Shown here one piece after another: positions 32,539 to 41,393 of a DNA stretch of 64,000 bases. Made by a program: the position numbers and the translations under genes. Origin of the DNA: Xanthobacteraceae bacterium (GTDB lineage: Bacteria; Pseudomonadota; Alphaproteobacteria; Rhizobiales; Xanthobacteraceae). Under the pieces are notes generated by a model. It searched no databases, had not been told where the DNA came from, and saw only the letters and a program-made list of their open reading frames with translations. Position 1 is the first letter of the stretch; every line of letters starts with the position of its first letter. The stretch spans positions 1,488,001-1,552,000 of the forward strand of contig JAHBZB010000001.1 of assembly GCA_019635635.1 (NCBI GenBank), read 5' to 3'.

Positions 32539-33981
32539 ATGAATGTTGCCGCAAAGCTGCAATCGGCCGCCGACGTTCCAATGCGCATCGGTGCCGAATG
32601 GCGTACAGGAAAAAATGTCGTATCGACGTTTGAGCCTTATGCCGGCAAGCCGGTTGCGAAGGTAGCCGTCTCGAGGCGCGAGGACCTCGACGATGCGTTA
32701 AACGCGGCTGTTGCGGCGAGGCAGTTGATCGGCGAAATGCCGCCCTATGAGCGCGCGGCCATTCTCCGCCGCGCAGCCGATGGCCTCGCGGCCAAAGCAG
32801 ACGAGATCGCAAAGACGCTTTCCTTCGAGACAGGCAAGGCGCTTACCGACACGCGTACGGAACTTGCCCGCAGCATCGAGACGGTACGCTTTTCCGCTGA
32901 GGAAGCGGTGCGCATTACCGGCGAGCATGTGCCGCTCGACGGCAGTGCGCTCGGCGCCGGGAAGATCGCGATGCTGTTGCGCTTTCCGGTGGGTGTGGTC
33001 GCGGCAATCACGCCGTTCAACGCGCCCGTGAATCTGACCGTTCACAAGATTGCGCCTGCGATCGCAGCGGGAAATTCCGTCGTGCTGAAGCCGCCGCCGC
33101 AAGCCTCGCTGACCGTGCATCGCGTAGTCGAAGCGTTCGTCGCGGCGGGAATGCCGGCGGGCGTGTTGAACACGCTTTACGGCCGGGAGATCGGCGCCGA
33201 ACTCGTGCGCGATCCGCGCGTCGATTTCATCAGCTTTACCGGTTCGGGCCACGTCGGTGCGGAGATCAAGGCGGCAAGCGGATTGAAGCGCGTCGCGCTC
33301 GAACTTGGCGGCATCGGCCCGACAATCGTGCATGCGGACGCGGATGTTTCCACAACCGCGCCGATCTGTGCACGTAATGGCATGCGGCTCGCGGGGCAAA
33401 GCTGCGTTTCGGTGCAGGTCGTCTATGTCCACAGGTCGATCGCCGAGGCCTTTATCGCGGCGCTGGTCGCTGAGGTTGTAAAGTTCAAGGCCGGCGACCC
33501 GCTGGATTCGGCAACCGATGTAGGTCCGCTGATCGACGAGGCCGCGGCCCGCCGCGTCGAGCAATGGGTGCAGGAAGCGGTGTCCGGCGGCGCGAAACTT
33601 CACACCGGCGGCAAGCGAACCGGCGCCGTGATGCAGCCGACCGTGCTAACCAACGTTACCGGCGACATGAAGGTCGTATGTGAAGAGGTGTTCGGTCCGG
33701 TCATTTCGGTCATTGCCTATGACGATATCGATGCGGTCTTTTCGCGCATCAGCGAAAGCCGCTTCGGGCTCCAGTGCGGTCTGTTCACGCAATCCATGCC
33801 GCTCGCGATGAAGGCGATCAAAAAACTGCGCACGGGCGGCATCATCGTCAACGGCACCTCGACATGGCGCCCGGACCAGATGCCGTATGGCGGCGTGAAA
33901 GACAGCGGCATTGGCCGTGAAGGCCCGCGCTACGCCATCCGTGACATGACCGACGAGCGGCTCGTCGTCTTCAACTACTAG
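32539..33981 (+). CDS. Aldehyde dehydrogenase family protein
   Basis: NAD(P)-dependent aldehyde dehydrogenase of 480 residues. The catalytic Cys289 is in AGQSCVSVQ, the general base Glu255 in ALELGGIGP, the cofactor Lys184 in VVLKPPPQ, and the Asn for transition-state stabilisation in ITPFNAPVN. Length and motifs are normal. It oxidises an aldehyde to an acid (or acyl-CoA) in the pathway. It follows the YeiH-type exporter and precedes an ABM protein and enone reductase in one operon. Confidence 0.92.
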   Translation: MNVAAKLQSAADVPMRIGAEWRTGKNVVSTFEPYAGKPVAKVAVSRREDLDDALNAAVAARQLIGEMPPYERAAILRRAADGLAAKADEIAKTLSFETGKALTDTRTELARSIETVRFSAEEAVRITGEHVPLDGSALGAGKIAMLLRFPVGVVAAITPFNAPVNLTVHKIAPAIAAGNSVVLKPPPQASLTVHRVVEAFVAAGMPAGVLNTLYGREIGAELVRDPRVDFISFTGSGHVGAEIKAASGLKRVALELGGIGPTIVHADADVSTTAPICARNGMRLAGQSCVSVQVVYVHRSIAEAFIAALVAEVVKFKAGDPLDSATDVGPLIDEAAARRVEQWVQEAVSGGAKLHTGGKRTGAVMQPTVLTNVTGDMKVVCEEVFGPVISVIAYDDIDAVFSRISESRFGLQCGLFTQSMPLAMKAIKKLRTGGIIVNGTSTWRPDQMPYGGVKDSGIGREGPRYAIRDMTDERLVVFNY

Positions 33982-33992
33982 CGTTGCCGGAG

Positions 33993-34301
33993 ATGGCCGC
34001 CGTGATCTTTCATACCGCGCATCTCGTCTGTAAACCGGAGCATATCGAGGCGTTTCGCGCGCGTTTGCAACGCCACGCCGCCACGACGCTTGCGAGTGAA
34101 ACGGGATGCAAGCGCTTCGACATCCACGAGAACGCAGAAAAGCCGGGTCTTTTTCTGCTTTATGAAATCTACGAAGATCAGGACGCACTGGAAACGCATC
34201 GCGCAAGCCCGCATTTCATTGCGTTCAGGAAAGATACGGCGGACTGGGTCGCGGAACGCATGTGGTGGTTCTGGACCCGACTCGACGCGGCTTCGGCATG
34301 A
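33993..34301 (+). CDS. Second ABM-domain monooxygenase family protein
   Basis: Protein of about 102 residues with HTAHLVCKPEHIEAFRARLQ, then CKRFDIHENAEKPGLFLLYE and QDALETHRASPHFIAF, the typical ABM signature ending in a His-Phe strand. The ATG at 33993 is used here, but GTG at 34002 has a better-spaced GGAG (33989-33992), so the protein may be three residues shorter. The stop overlaps the next gene (ATGA at 34298). Sequence similarity to the ABM protein at 31169 is only in fold pattern, so they are not a recent duplication. Confidence 0.8.
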   Translation: MAAVIFHTAHLVCKPEHIEAFRARLQRHAATTLASETGCKRFDIHENAEKPGLFLLYEIYEDQDALETHRASPHFIAFRKDTADWVAERMWWFWTRLDAASA

Positions 34302-35335
34302 CGGCGAAGGTCGCGCTGATCGCAGGAGCGAAAGGTCATGTCGGCTCGCAACTCGCCGGGCTGCTTGCACAAAAGGCGGACTGGCGCGTCGTCACGCTTG
34401 GCCGATCCGCGGGAGGCCGCGGTCACGTCTCAGCCGATCTGCTCACAGACGATCTCGACTCCGCGCTATCAAGCGTCCCGCAAATCACGCACCTGTTCTA
34501 TTGCGTACGCGCCCCGCATAACGAAAGCGGGAAGGAGAATGTCGCCGGCAATCTCTTGATGTTGCAGCGCGTGGTGGAGGCTGCCGAGCGCACGAATGCG
34601 CTTGCTCATATCCACATCGTAGAGGGCGGCAAGTGGTACGGCGCGCATCTGGGCCCCTACAAAACGCCGGCGAGGGAAGACGACGAGCGGCACGCGGGCG
34701 AGAATTTCTATCACGCACAGGAAGACTGGCTGCGTGCACACCAGCCGCGCGCGAACTGGTCCTGGTCCGCCTCGCGTCCCAGCTTTGTCTGTGCCGTCAC
34801 GCCGGGGCAAGGCCGCAATATGATTTCGACGCTTGGCGCCTATGCGGCGATCTGCAAGGAGACCGGCCAGCCGCTTCATTATCCCGGTTCGGAGCAAAGT
34901 TTTCGTTCGCTGACCGAAATCACGAATGGCGGGCTGCTGGCGCGCGCGATTCATCATATCGTCTGCGAGTCTGCGGCACGCAATCAGGCGTTCAATGTTA
35001 CCAACGGCGACTGGTTTTGCTGGAGCGACATCTGGGCGGATATCGCGGCGCTGTTCGAGGTTCCGGCGGGCGATGCAAAGCCGTTTCGTCTGGCCGACTG
35101 GTCGGCTGATAAAGATGCGGTATGGGCTTCGATCGTTGCGCGTCATCGGCTGGAGCAGACCAGCCTGTCGCAGGTCGCGAACTGGCCGTTCGCCGACTTT
35201 TTTATCGGCCAGGACTACGACGTTGCTTCCGACGTCAACAAATTACGCTCCATCGGTTTCGACGAAGCGGCCGACAGCAAGGCCTCGATCCTTTCGATGA
35301 TCGGCGAATATCGAAAGCTTCGATTGCTGCCGTGA
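34298..35335 (+). CDS. PRISE-like NAD(P)H-dependent enone reductase (extended SDR)
   Basis: Extended-SDR protein of 345 residues from the ATG overlapping the upstream stop. The cofactor motif is GAKGHVGSQLA (10-20). The catalytic pair of progesterone 5-beta-reductase/iridoid-synthase (PRISE) enzymes appears as Lys112 (VEGGKWYG) and Tyr138 (ENFYHAQED), instead of the classical Tyr-x3-Lys. The C-terminal QAFNVTNGDWFCWSDIWADIA also matches the PRISE fold. Known PRISE enzymes reduce 1,4-enones with NADPH. It is the last gene of the operon starting at 31169. Confidence 0.8.
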   Translation: MTAKVALIAGAKGHVGSQLAGLLAQKADWRVVTLGRSAGGRGHVSADLLTDDLDSALSSVPQITHLFYCVRAPHNESGKENVAGNLLMLQRVVEAAERTNALAHIHIVEGGKWYGAHLGPYKTPAREDDERHAGENFYHAQEDWLRAHQPRANWSWSASRPSFVCAVTPGQGRNMISTLGAYAAICKETGQPLHYPGSEQSFRSLTEITNGGLLARAIHHIVCESAARNQAFNVTNGDWFCWSDIWADIAALFEVPAGDAKPFRLADWSADKDAVWASIVARHRLEQTSLSQVANWPFADFFIGQDYDVASDVNKLRSIGFDEAADSKASILSMIGEYRKLRLLP

Positions 35336-35350
35336 GCCGGCATCCCGGCT
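35335..35350. terminator. Short hairpin between convergent genes
   Basis: AGCCGG at 35335-35340 and CCGGCT at 35345-35350 enclose a four-base loop, in the 21-base gap between the convergent enone reductase and TctA genes. Only six base pairs and no T run, so terminator function is weakly supported. Confidence 0.3.
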
Positions 35351-35356
35351 GCATTG

Positions 35357-36859
35357 CTACTCGACGAAGATCGTCTCGCGTTTTTTACGCACCGAAGGCA
35401 GCAGCGCCATAAGCAGCACGATTATGGCGCTGGCAAGCAACATCGCGGTCAGGGGCCGCGAAAGAATCTCGAGATACTCGCCGCGTCCGATCGCAACCGC
35501 CTTGCGCAGGTTTTCTTCCATCAACGGACCAAGGATGAAACCCAGGAGCAGCGGCGCAACCTCGTAGTCGTGTTTGTTCAGCCAGTAGCCGAATAATCCG
35601 AAGGCGAGCGCCAGCATGATCTCGAAGGACGAAGTGTTCAACGAATAAACGCCGATGCAGCAGAATACGAGGATCATCGGATAGAGCAGGCGATAGGGCA
35701 CGCGCAGGAGTCGCACCCACAGTCCGACCAACGGCAGATTGATAACAAGCAGCATCGCGTTGCCGACCCACATTGACGCGATCAGGCCCCAGAACAGTTC
35801 AGGTTGCTTTACCGCGACCTGCGGTCCCGGCGAGATGCCGTGCAGCGTCATGGCGCCGATCATCAACGCCATAACCGCGTTCGCGGGAATACCGAGCGTG
35901 AGCAGCGGAATGAACGAGGTCTGAGACGCGGCGTTGTTCGCGCTTTCGGGACCGGCGACACCTTCGATAGCTCCCTTGCCGAAGCGCTCCGGGGTTTTCG
36001 AGATCTTCTTTTCCAACGTGTAGGAGGCAAACGAAGACAGGATCGCACCGCCGCCCGGCAGAATGCCGAGGAACGAGCCGAGCAGGGTGCCGCGCAAGAC
36101 CGCGGGAAACGCATCGGCCAGGTCTTTTTTCGTCGGCATCAGGCCGGTGACGCGCTGCGTCACCAGTTCGCGCTCTGAAGTTTTCATCAGATTGCCGAGA
36201 ATTTCGGCGACACCAAATACGCCCATCGCGACGATGATGAAGCCGAAGCCGTCAGAAAGCTCGTACTGGTCGAAAGTCATACGGCCCTGTCCGGTCTGTA
36301 CGTCGTCGCTGACCATGGAAAGTACGATGCCGGTCAGGATCATCAGCACGGCTTTGGCGATCGGACCGTTGGCGAGCGCAATTGCGAGCACAAGGCCCAG
36401 TACCATCAAGGAGAAATATTCCGCCGCCCCGAACAGCAGCGCTACTTTCGTCAGCGGCGCGGCGAGCACCGCGATCAATACCGTCGCGACGCAGCCCGCG
36501 AAGAACGAACCGATCGCGGAAATCGCAAGCGCCGGTCCGGCCCTTCCTTGCAAGGCCATCTGGAAGCCGTCGAGAGTCGTGACCACGGACGCGGCTTCGC
36601 CCGGGATATTGACGAGAATCGCGGTCGTCGAGCCGCCGTACATTGCGCCGTAAAAAACGCCTGCAAGCATGATCAGTGCCCCGACGGGGGAGAGCCCGAA
36701 GGTGATCGGCAGGAGCATGGCGATCGTGGCGAGCGGTCCGATGCCGGGCAGGACGCCGACCAGCGTTCCGGCGAGCGCGCCGACGAGGCAGAGAGCGATG
36801 TTGGTCGGCGTGATCGCAACCGACATGCCGAGCCAGAGATTTGCGAAAATATCGGTCAT
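35357..36859 (-). CDS. tctA: Tripartite tricarboxylate transporter large permease TctA
   Basis: Membrane protein of 500 residues. Family landmarks: [21 protein letters not shown] near the N terminus, [22 protein letters not shown] at about 70-90, [22 protein letters not shown], and [17 protein letters not shown]. The start is the ATG at 36859, overlapping the tctB stop by four bases (ATGA). An open frame that extends to 37444 has no homology in the extension and is rejected. With TctB and TctC it forms an importer for a carboxylate-type solute. Confidence 0.95.
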   Translation of the reverse strand: MTDIFANLWLGMSVAITPTNIALCLVGALAGTLVGVLPGIGPLATIAMLLPITFGLSPVGALIMLAGVFYGAMYGGSTTAILVNIPGEAASVVTTLDGFQMALQGRAGPALAISAIGSFFAGCVATVLIAVLAAPLTKVALLFGAAEYFSLMVLGLVLAIALANGPIAKAVLMILTGIVLSMVSDDVQTGQGRMTFDQYELSDGFGFIIVAMGVFGVAEILGNLMKTSERELVTQRVTGLMPTKKDLADAFPAVLRGTLLGSFLGILPGGGAILSSFASYTLEKKISKTPERFGKGAIEGVAGPESANNAASQTSFIPLLTLGIPANAVMALMIGAMTLHGISPGPQVAVKQPELFWGLIASMWVGNAMLLVINLPLVGLWVRLLRVPYRLLYPMILVFCCIGVYSLNTSSFEIMLALAFGLFGYWLNKHDYEVAPLLLGFILGPLMEENLRKAVAIGRGEYLEILSRPLTAMLLASAIIVLLMALLPSVRKKRETIFVE

Positions 36860-37482
36860 TGGGACAGCAGAACCGGCGGTATCGCCGCAAACGGCAGGTT
36901 GAGGAGAAGGATGAAGAAGAGCGCGCTGAAAATGCCGAGGACAAGGCCCCAGATCAGGGATTCGACAAGCCTGAACTCCCGGCTTGCGGCTGCAGAGATG
37001 ACAACCAGCGTAAAGACCGCGATCGCGAGGCCGAGCGGCTTCACGAAGACACCGAAGGCGAAAATAGCGACCGCGATGAATACCGGCGCGCGAATTCCCA
37101 GTTCGTCGAATTTTTTCAGAAAGAGGAAGGCGACAACGATCAAATAGATCGCGGTCAGTTGCGGGCCCGCGAAGCGATAGACGGCAAGCGCGGTGCTGCA
37201 ATAAGCAGCGACCGCGAGCGCAGCCGGCATCGAATATCGAACAGAAGGTCCAGGCGTGAAGGCGGCGCTCGCCATCACGAGCAGGGCATTGGCGCCAAGC
37301 AGCAGCGCGAACAGGCGCGGGATCGATCCCGCGCCGAGTTGAAATCCTTCCTGTCCGGGCAGATCGAGCGTCGCCCAGAGCACGAAAAGAGCGAGAAGCA
37401 GCAGAACCAGTGCGCCGAAGAAGTCGCGCGGATTTGCAATCCATCCGCGGGCGTTCGCCGGTGGCGTGTCAGGGGAGTTCAT
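36856..37482 (-). CDS. tctB: Tripartite tricarboxylate transporter small permease TctB
   Basis: Protein of 208 residues with four main hydrophobic segments (FFGALVLLLLALFVLWATL; FALLLGANALLVMAS; TAIYLIVVAFLFLKKF; a C-terminal LIWGLVLGIFSALFFIL). This is the TctB pattern, including the short G-x-GSIPRLF segment. It lies between tctC and tctA, overlapping tctA. It is 40 bases downstream of tctC. Confidence 0.9.
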   Translation of the reverse strand: MNSPDTPPANARGWIANPRDFFGALVLLLLALFVLWATLDLPGQEGFQLGAGSIPRLFALLLGANALLVMASAAFTPGPSVRYSMPAALAVAAYCSTALAVYRFAGPQLTAIYLIVVAFLFLKKFDELGIRAPVFIAVAIFAFGVFVKPLGLAIAVFTLVVISAAASREFRLVESLIWGLVLGIFSALFFILLLNLPFAAIPPVLLSQ

Positions 37483-37522
37483 GGCTGCTCCTCGCTCGAG
37501 ACTATTGTTGCTTCGTGTCCGG

Positions 37523-38491
37523 TTACTTGGCCGGATTGAAGCCGGACGCTTTCACCGCCGGCGCCCAGCGGTCGGCATGTTCTTTCTGCAGCTTGCCGAG
37601 TTCGGCAGGGGTCGACCCCTTTGCGTAGAGACCCATCTTCAACAAGCGCGCTTTCATTTCGGGTCTTTGCACGGCATCCGAAATGATCTTGCTGTACTTG
37701 TTGATTACGTCGTCGGGCGTTTTTGCCGGAGCGAAGACTGCGTACCAGGCGGTGCCTTCGATGTTGTAGCCGAGTTCTTTGAAGGTCGGGACTTCGGGCA
37801 CAAGCGGCGAGCGCTTCGAATCGGAAGTCGCAAGAATGCGAATCTTGCCGTCCTGATGCGTCGCAAGCAGATCGGTCGTGGTGGTCACCACGATCGGAAT
37901 CTGGCCGCCAATCAGATCCGTCAAGGCGGCCGACGAGCCGCGATAGCCGACATGGACCATATCGATGCCGACGGCTTTTCCGAACAGAACGCCGAAGAAA
38001 TGCGGAAGCGCGCCCGCGCCGGGCGAGCCGAAGGTTGCTTGCTTCGGGTTGGCTTTCAGCCAGGTCACCAGTTCAGGAAGCGTCTTGACTGGAACGTTCG
38101 GGCCGACCGCGATCGCGAATTCGAAATCGGCGACCAGTGCGACGGGCTTCAGATCCTTGAATGGATCGTATTTCAAATTCTTGTAGACGTTCTGATAGAC
38201 CACCACTGGTGCGATCGGTGTCAGCAGAAGCGAATTGCCGTCCGGATTGGAATTGACGACTTCGAGCACGCCGTTCTGGCCGGCGCCGCCGGTCTTGTTT
38301 TCGACGACCACGTTGCGGTTGAGACCCTTGTGAAGTTCTTCCGCGAGAATGCGCGCGAGCGCATCGCCACCGCCTCCGGCCGCGAACGGAAATACGATCC
38401 GCACTGGTTGTTGCAGCAATTGGGCCTGCGCGGTGAACGGCGCTAGCGCAGCGAATGCGAGAGCAACCCCGCAAGCAAATAGACGTTTCAT
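37523..38491 (-). CDS. tctC: Tripartite tricarboxylate transporter substrate-binding protein TctC
   Basis: Periplasmic binding protein of 322 residues starting at the ATG at 38491 behind a GGGAGAG ribosome-binding site. The signal peptide is MKRLFACGVALAFAALAPFTAQAQ. The mature protein has VRIVFPFAAGGGGDALARIL, NVVVENKTGGAGQNGVL and the HVGYRGSSAALTDLIGGQI segment typical of Bug/TctC proteins. It is divergent from the IclR-type regulator, with a 17-bp palindrome at 38580 in the shared promoter region. Solute unknown, carboxylates being usual. Confidence 0.93.
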   Translation of the reverse strand: MKRLFACGVALAFAALAPFTAQAQLLQQPVRIVFPFAAGGGGDALARILAEELHKGLNRNVVVENKTGGAGQNGVLEVVNSNPDGNSLLLTPIAPVVVYQNVYKNLKYDPFKDLKPVALVADFEFAIAVGPNVPVKTLPELVTWLKANPKQATFGSPGAGALPHFFGVLFGKAVGIDMVHVGYRGSSAALTDLIGGQIPIVVTTTTDLLATHQDGKIRILATSDSKRSPLVPEVPTFKELGYNIEGTAWYAVFAPAKTPDDVINKYSKIISDAVQRPEMKARLLKMGLYAKGSTPAELGKLQKEHADRWAPAVKASGFNPAK

Positions 38492-38579
38492 CGTTCTCTC
38501 CCTCTGTCTGCACACTTATGTGCGTGCTTGGGTGCATGAGGGCACAAGGGACGGAGCATCAAAAAAAGAATATTCCGCT

Positions 38580-38596
38580 GTTCCGGCCACCGGAAC
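38580..38596. promoter_or_regulatory. 17-bp palindrome, putative IclR-family operator 1 (GTTCCGGCCACCGGAAC)
   Basis: Perfect seven-base arms around a three-base centre, between divergent tctC and the IclR-type gene. The same sequence, with one arm base different, occurs at 41158 upstream of the second sulfatase. Confidence 0.65.
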
Positions 38597-38650
38597 GTTG
38601 CTAATTGCTTGTGGCTTCGTCAGAATTGGCCTGTTTGAGGCGTGTTCGCG

Positions 38651-39451
38651 ATGACGGGCAATACACTCAGAGGTCTCGATCGGGGCCTGCAAGTGCTGGA
38701 TGCGTTGAGCTTTTCCAGTGGCATGACCCTGCGCGAGTTGCACCGCAGCACAAATTTGCCAAAGCCGACGCTGCTCAGAATTTTGGCGACGCTCGAAGCG
38801 CACGGCTATGCGCGCCGCCGCATCGCAGACGGCGTGTGGCGGCGGAGCGTGCGGAGTTCCGATACGGGTTCGTTACAGGGACTGCTGCTGGATGCCAGCA
38901 GCGAAGTGCTCGACGATCTCTGTCAGCGCCTGCGCTGGCCGTCCGATCTTGCGATCTACGAAGAGCGCTCGATGATGATCATCGAGACCACGCGTAAGAA
39001 AACGCCGTATATCATCAACTGGACCGGCGTCGGCTATCGCCTGCCGATGTTGCAGACCGGACTCGGGCGCGCATGGCTCGCCTATTGCAGTCAGGAAGAG
39101 CGCGACACGATTCTTGCCGATCTTCGCACCTCGAGCAGTCCGTTCGACCGCGCCGCGAACAGCGCGCTGCTGGTCGAGCAATTGCTCGCGGAGACGAGGG
39201 AGCTCGGCTATGGCACGCGCGTTCCGGGCTTCACCTTGCGCAAGATCGGCGAAGAAAAAACCGATGGCTTCGCGGTGCCGGTGATCGCGGGAGACAGGGT
39301 CGTCGGCTGTATCAACATGACCTGGCTCGTGTCCGCGTTCGATCTGCAAACTGCGGTTTCGCGCTATCTTCCCGATATACAGGCGGCGGCGCAGGCAATC
39401 GGTGAGCGGGTCGATGCGCGTCTTTCGCTCGCCGGCGCGCCGCTGCAATAA
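38651..39451 (+). CDS. IclR-family transcriptional regulator
   Basis: Regulator of 266 residues from the ATG at 38651, which has GAGG ten bases upstream; the GTG at 38642 has no well-placed site. Winged helix at about 5-60 (TLRGLDRGLQVLDAL ... LRELHRSTNLPKPTLLRILATLEAHGYA). The effector domain has the GVGYRLPMLQTGLGRAWLAY and VPVIAGDRVVGCINMTWLVSAF patterns. It is divergent from tctCBA and convergent with the sulfatase. The palindrome at 38580, repeated before the sulfatase, suggests it controls both sets. Confidence 0.9.
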   Translation: MTGNTLRGLDRGLQVLDALSFSSGMTLRELHRSTNLPKPTLLRILATLEAHGYARRRIADGVWRRSVRSSDTGSLQGLLLDASSEVLDDLCQRLRWPSDLAIYEERSMMIIETTRKKTPYIINWTGVGYRLPMLQTGLGRAWLAYCSQEERDTILADLRTSSSPFDRAANSALLVEQLLAETRELGYGTRVPGFTLRKIGEEKTDGFAVPVIAGDRVVGCINMTWLVSAFDLQTAVSRYLPDIQAAAQAIGERVDARLSLAGAPLQ

Positions 39452-39452
39452 C

Positions 39453-41132
39453 CTAGCGGTCTTCGCCGAGATAGGTGCTCCAGAGTTCTTCCGGAATTTC
39501 GCTTTCGTCCCAGACGCCGATCAGGATGCCCTTGCGAGCAGATTTTCCACGCGCGGCGAGAATTTGCTTCTCCGAGCGCGTGGTGCGCTGTGAATAGCGC
39601 AGGCCCCAGCGATTGAGCACGCCCTGCATTTCCGTGCAGACCGGCGCGTAAGCCGGGTTCGCGCCGATATCGGTCAGCTCCAGCGGATCGTTTTCGAGAT
39701 CAAACAGCATCGGTCGGAAACCTGGCGCGTGCATGTATTTCCACTTCTTGTTCGCGACCATGAATAGGCGGGCATCGCGCGGCGCGATGTTCAGTTTCGC
39801 CGATACCGGAAACATCGAGTAATCGTATTCGCTGATCGCGTAGCTGCGCCATGAGGCGGGCGTTTCGCCGCGCAGGAACGGCAGAAGCGAGCGGCCTTCC
39901 AGCCGATGCGATTGGTCTTCGGCGTCGCCGCCCACGGCATCGAGCAGTGTCGGCACGATGTCGATCGCTTCCACGAGTTCGTCGCAGACATTCGGCGTAG
40001 TGCTGCGCGGGTCATAGACGATCAGCGGGATTTTCACCGATGGCTCGTGAAATAGATCCTTTTCGCCCATCCAGTGATCGCCGAGATAGTCGCCGTGATC
40101 GGAGGTGAAGACAATCATGGTATTGTCCATGAGGCCCTTGCGGCTCATGTAGTCGAACAACACTCCCATCTGGTCGTCGATCTGCTTGATCAGGCCCATA
40201 TAGACCGGGATCACTTCGTCGCGGACTTCGTCGCGCGCGAAGCTCTTGCTGACACGCAGGTCCATGAATTCGCGGTAGATCGGGTGCGCGTCGTCGCGCT
40301 CGCTCTCGGAACGGACAGCGGGCTGCACCGCGTCTTTCCCGTACATATCGTTGTAGGGCGCGGGCGCGATATAGGGCCAGTGCGGCTTGATATAAGACAG
40401 ATGCAGGCACCAGGGTTTTTGCGCCTGATCCATGTAGTCGATCGCGCGCCGGGTCATATAAGGCGTTTCGGAATCTTCCTCCGCGACGCGCGCGGGGCGG
40501 CTTGCGTGGCGCATCGCCCAGCCGGACGCGATCTTGTTCCCGTCTCCGGTCGCGGCATTGGCCCAGTCATGCCACGGGTTGTCGCCAGCGTATCCCTTAT
40601 CGCGAAGGTATTCGTTATAGCGCGGCAGTTTCGGATCGTAGCGGCCGTCCGGACCGACGCCGTGCAGGCCGTCGTCACGCTCGAACGGATCGAAGCCGCA
40701 TTCGGAGACGCGGACGCCGATGATGGAATCCGGGTCGATGCCGAGCCGCTCCATGCCTTCGGTGTCGGCGCGCATGTGGGTTTTGCCAACCAGCGCGACG
40801 TCCATGCCGCGTGCGCGCAGATAGTCGCCGAGCGTCATCTCGCCGACTTTTAGCGGAAAGCCGTTCCACGATGCACCGTGCGACTGCACGTAGCGCCCGG
40901 TGTAGAAGCTCATGCGCGACGCGCCGCAGACCGGCGACTGCACATAGGTGCGCGTGAAGCGCGTGCCGCGCTCGGCAAGACGATCGATATTAGGGGTATG
41001 CAGTGTGGGATGCCCGTAGCAGGACAGGTAATCCCAGCGAAGCTGATCGCACATAATAAAGAGGATGTTTTCGACCTTACGCACTTTCAGCCCCGTACTG
41101 CTTGCTTGTTTCGAAGCTGCGATACGCGGCAA
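39453..41132 (-). CDS. Sulfatase-family hydrolase, choline-sulfatase/phosphonate-hydrolase-like (CxAxR motif)
   Basis: Protein of 559 residues. Motifs: N-terminal metal site ILFIMCDQLRWDYLSCYG, the modification site Cys69 in VCGASRMSFYTGRY (C-x-A-x-R), then DVALVGKTHM, and VFTSDHGDYLGDH. The Ala instead of Pro is allowed by the general (C/S)-x-(P/A)-x-R rule but uncommon. No signal peptide is seen. An alternative GTG start 16 codons later (VRKVENILF) has a GGGG upstream and would remove an unconserved N terminus. It converges on the IclR gene one base apart, and its promoter holds palindrome 41158. Substrate could be a sulfate or phosphonate ester. Confidence 0.88.
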   Translation of the reverse strand: MPRIAASKQASSTGLKVRKVENILFIMCDQLRWDYLSCYGHPTLHTPNIDRLAERGTRFTRTYVQSPVCGASRMSFYTGRYVQSHGASWNGFPLKVGEMTLGDYLRARGMDVALVGKTHMRADTEGMERLGIDPDSIIGVRVSECGFDPFERDDGLHGVGPDGRYDPKLPRYNEYLRDKGYAGDNPWHDWANAATGDGNKIASGWAMRHASRPARVAEEDSETPYMTRRAIDYMDQAQKPWCLHLSYIKPHWPYIAPAPYNDMYGKDAVQPAVRSESERDDAHPIYREFMDLRVSKSFARDEVRDEVIPVYMGLIKQIDDQMGVLFDYMSRKGLMDNTMIVFTSDHGDYLGDHWMGEKDLFHEPSVKIPLIVYDPRSTTPNVCDELVEAIDIVPTLLDAVGGDAEDQSHRLEGRSLLPFLRGETPASWRSYAISEYDYSMFPVSAKLNIAPRDARLFMVANKKWKYMHAPGFRPMLFDLENDPLELTDIGANPAYAPVCTEMQGVLNRWGLRYSQRTTRSEKQILAARGKSARKGILIGVWDESEIPEELWSTYLGEDR

Positions 41133-41157
41133 GCAACGTCAATTTTACGCCCCGGCC

Positions 41158-41174
41158 GTTCCGGCAGCCGGAAG
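41158..41174. promoter_or_regulatory. 17-bp palindrome, putative IclR-family operator 2 (GTTCCGGCAGCCGGAAG)
   Basis: Matches the site at 38580 in both arms except for one terminal base, with the same three-base spacing. It lies 26 bases upstream of the sulfatase start on the minus strand. The 261-base gap to imuA holds this site and the LexA box, plus an AT-rich stretch, and no further gene. Confidence 0.6.
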
Positions 41175-41361
41175 GCAGTACTTTATAATTAGCAAAACGG
41201 CCGGGAGAGGTGAGCGCGACGCGGCTTTTGCCAGCCGAATGCCGCTCGCGGGCGTGGTGAAAACGGTGGCTGCTTTCAAGCGCACGGCCCCCAAATTTTC
41301 TTTATTGATTTCAATTGCTTGCAGCTTCGTCAAAGCCATTGACTCATTGTTAGGAGAAGTG

Positions 41362-41376
41362 GAACATAACAGGAAC
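41362..41376. promoter_or_regulatory. LexA (SOS) box of the alphaproteobacterial type
   Basis: GAAC-N7-GAAC (direct repeat, equal to GTTC-N7-GTTC on the other strand), 17 bases before the imuA start. A possible -35 TTGACT is at 41339-41344, so bound LexA would cover the -10 region. This is the known alphaproteobacterial consensus and explains SOS induction of the cassette downstream. Confidence 0.85.
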
Positions 41377-41393
41377 ATCTAATCAGGTTCGTC

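Noticed and set aside
35357-37444. Single 695-residue TctA-like protein including TctB region
   Set aside because: The N-terminal 195 residues are out of frame with tctB, which has its own clear membrane pattern. The ATG at 36859, overlapping the tctB stop, is the true start.
37466-38446. 326-codon plus-strand frame opposite tctC
   Set aside because: The minus-strand gene has a signal peptide, ribosome-binding site and family motifs. The plus-strand frame has none.
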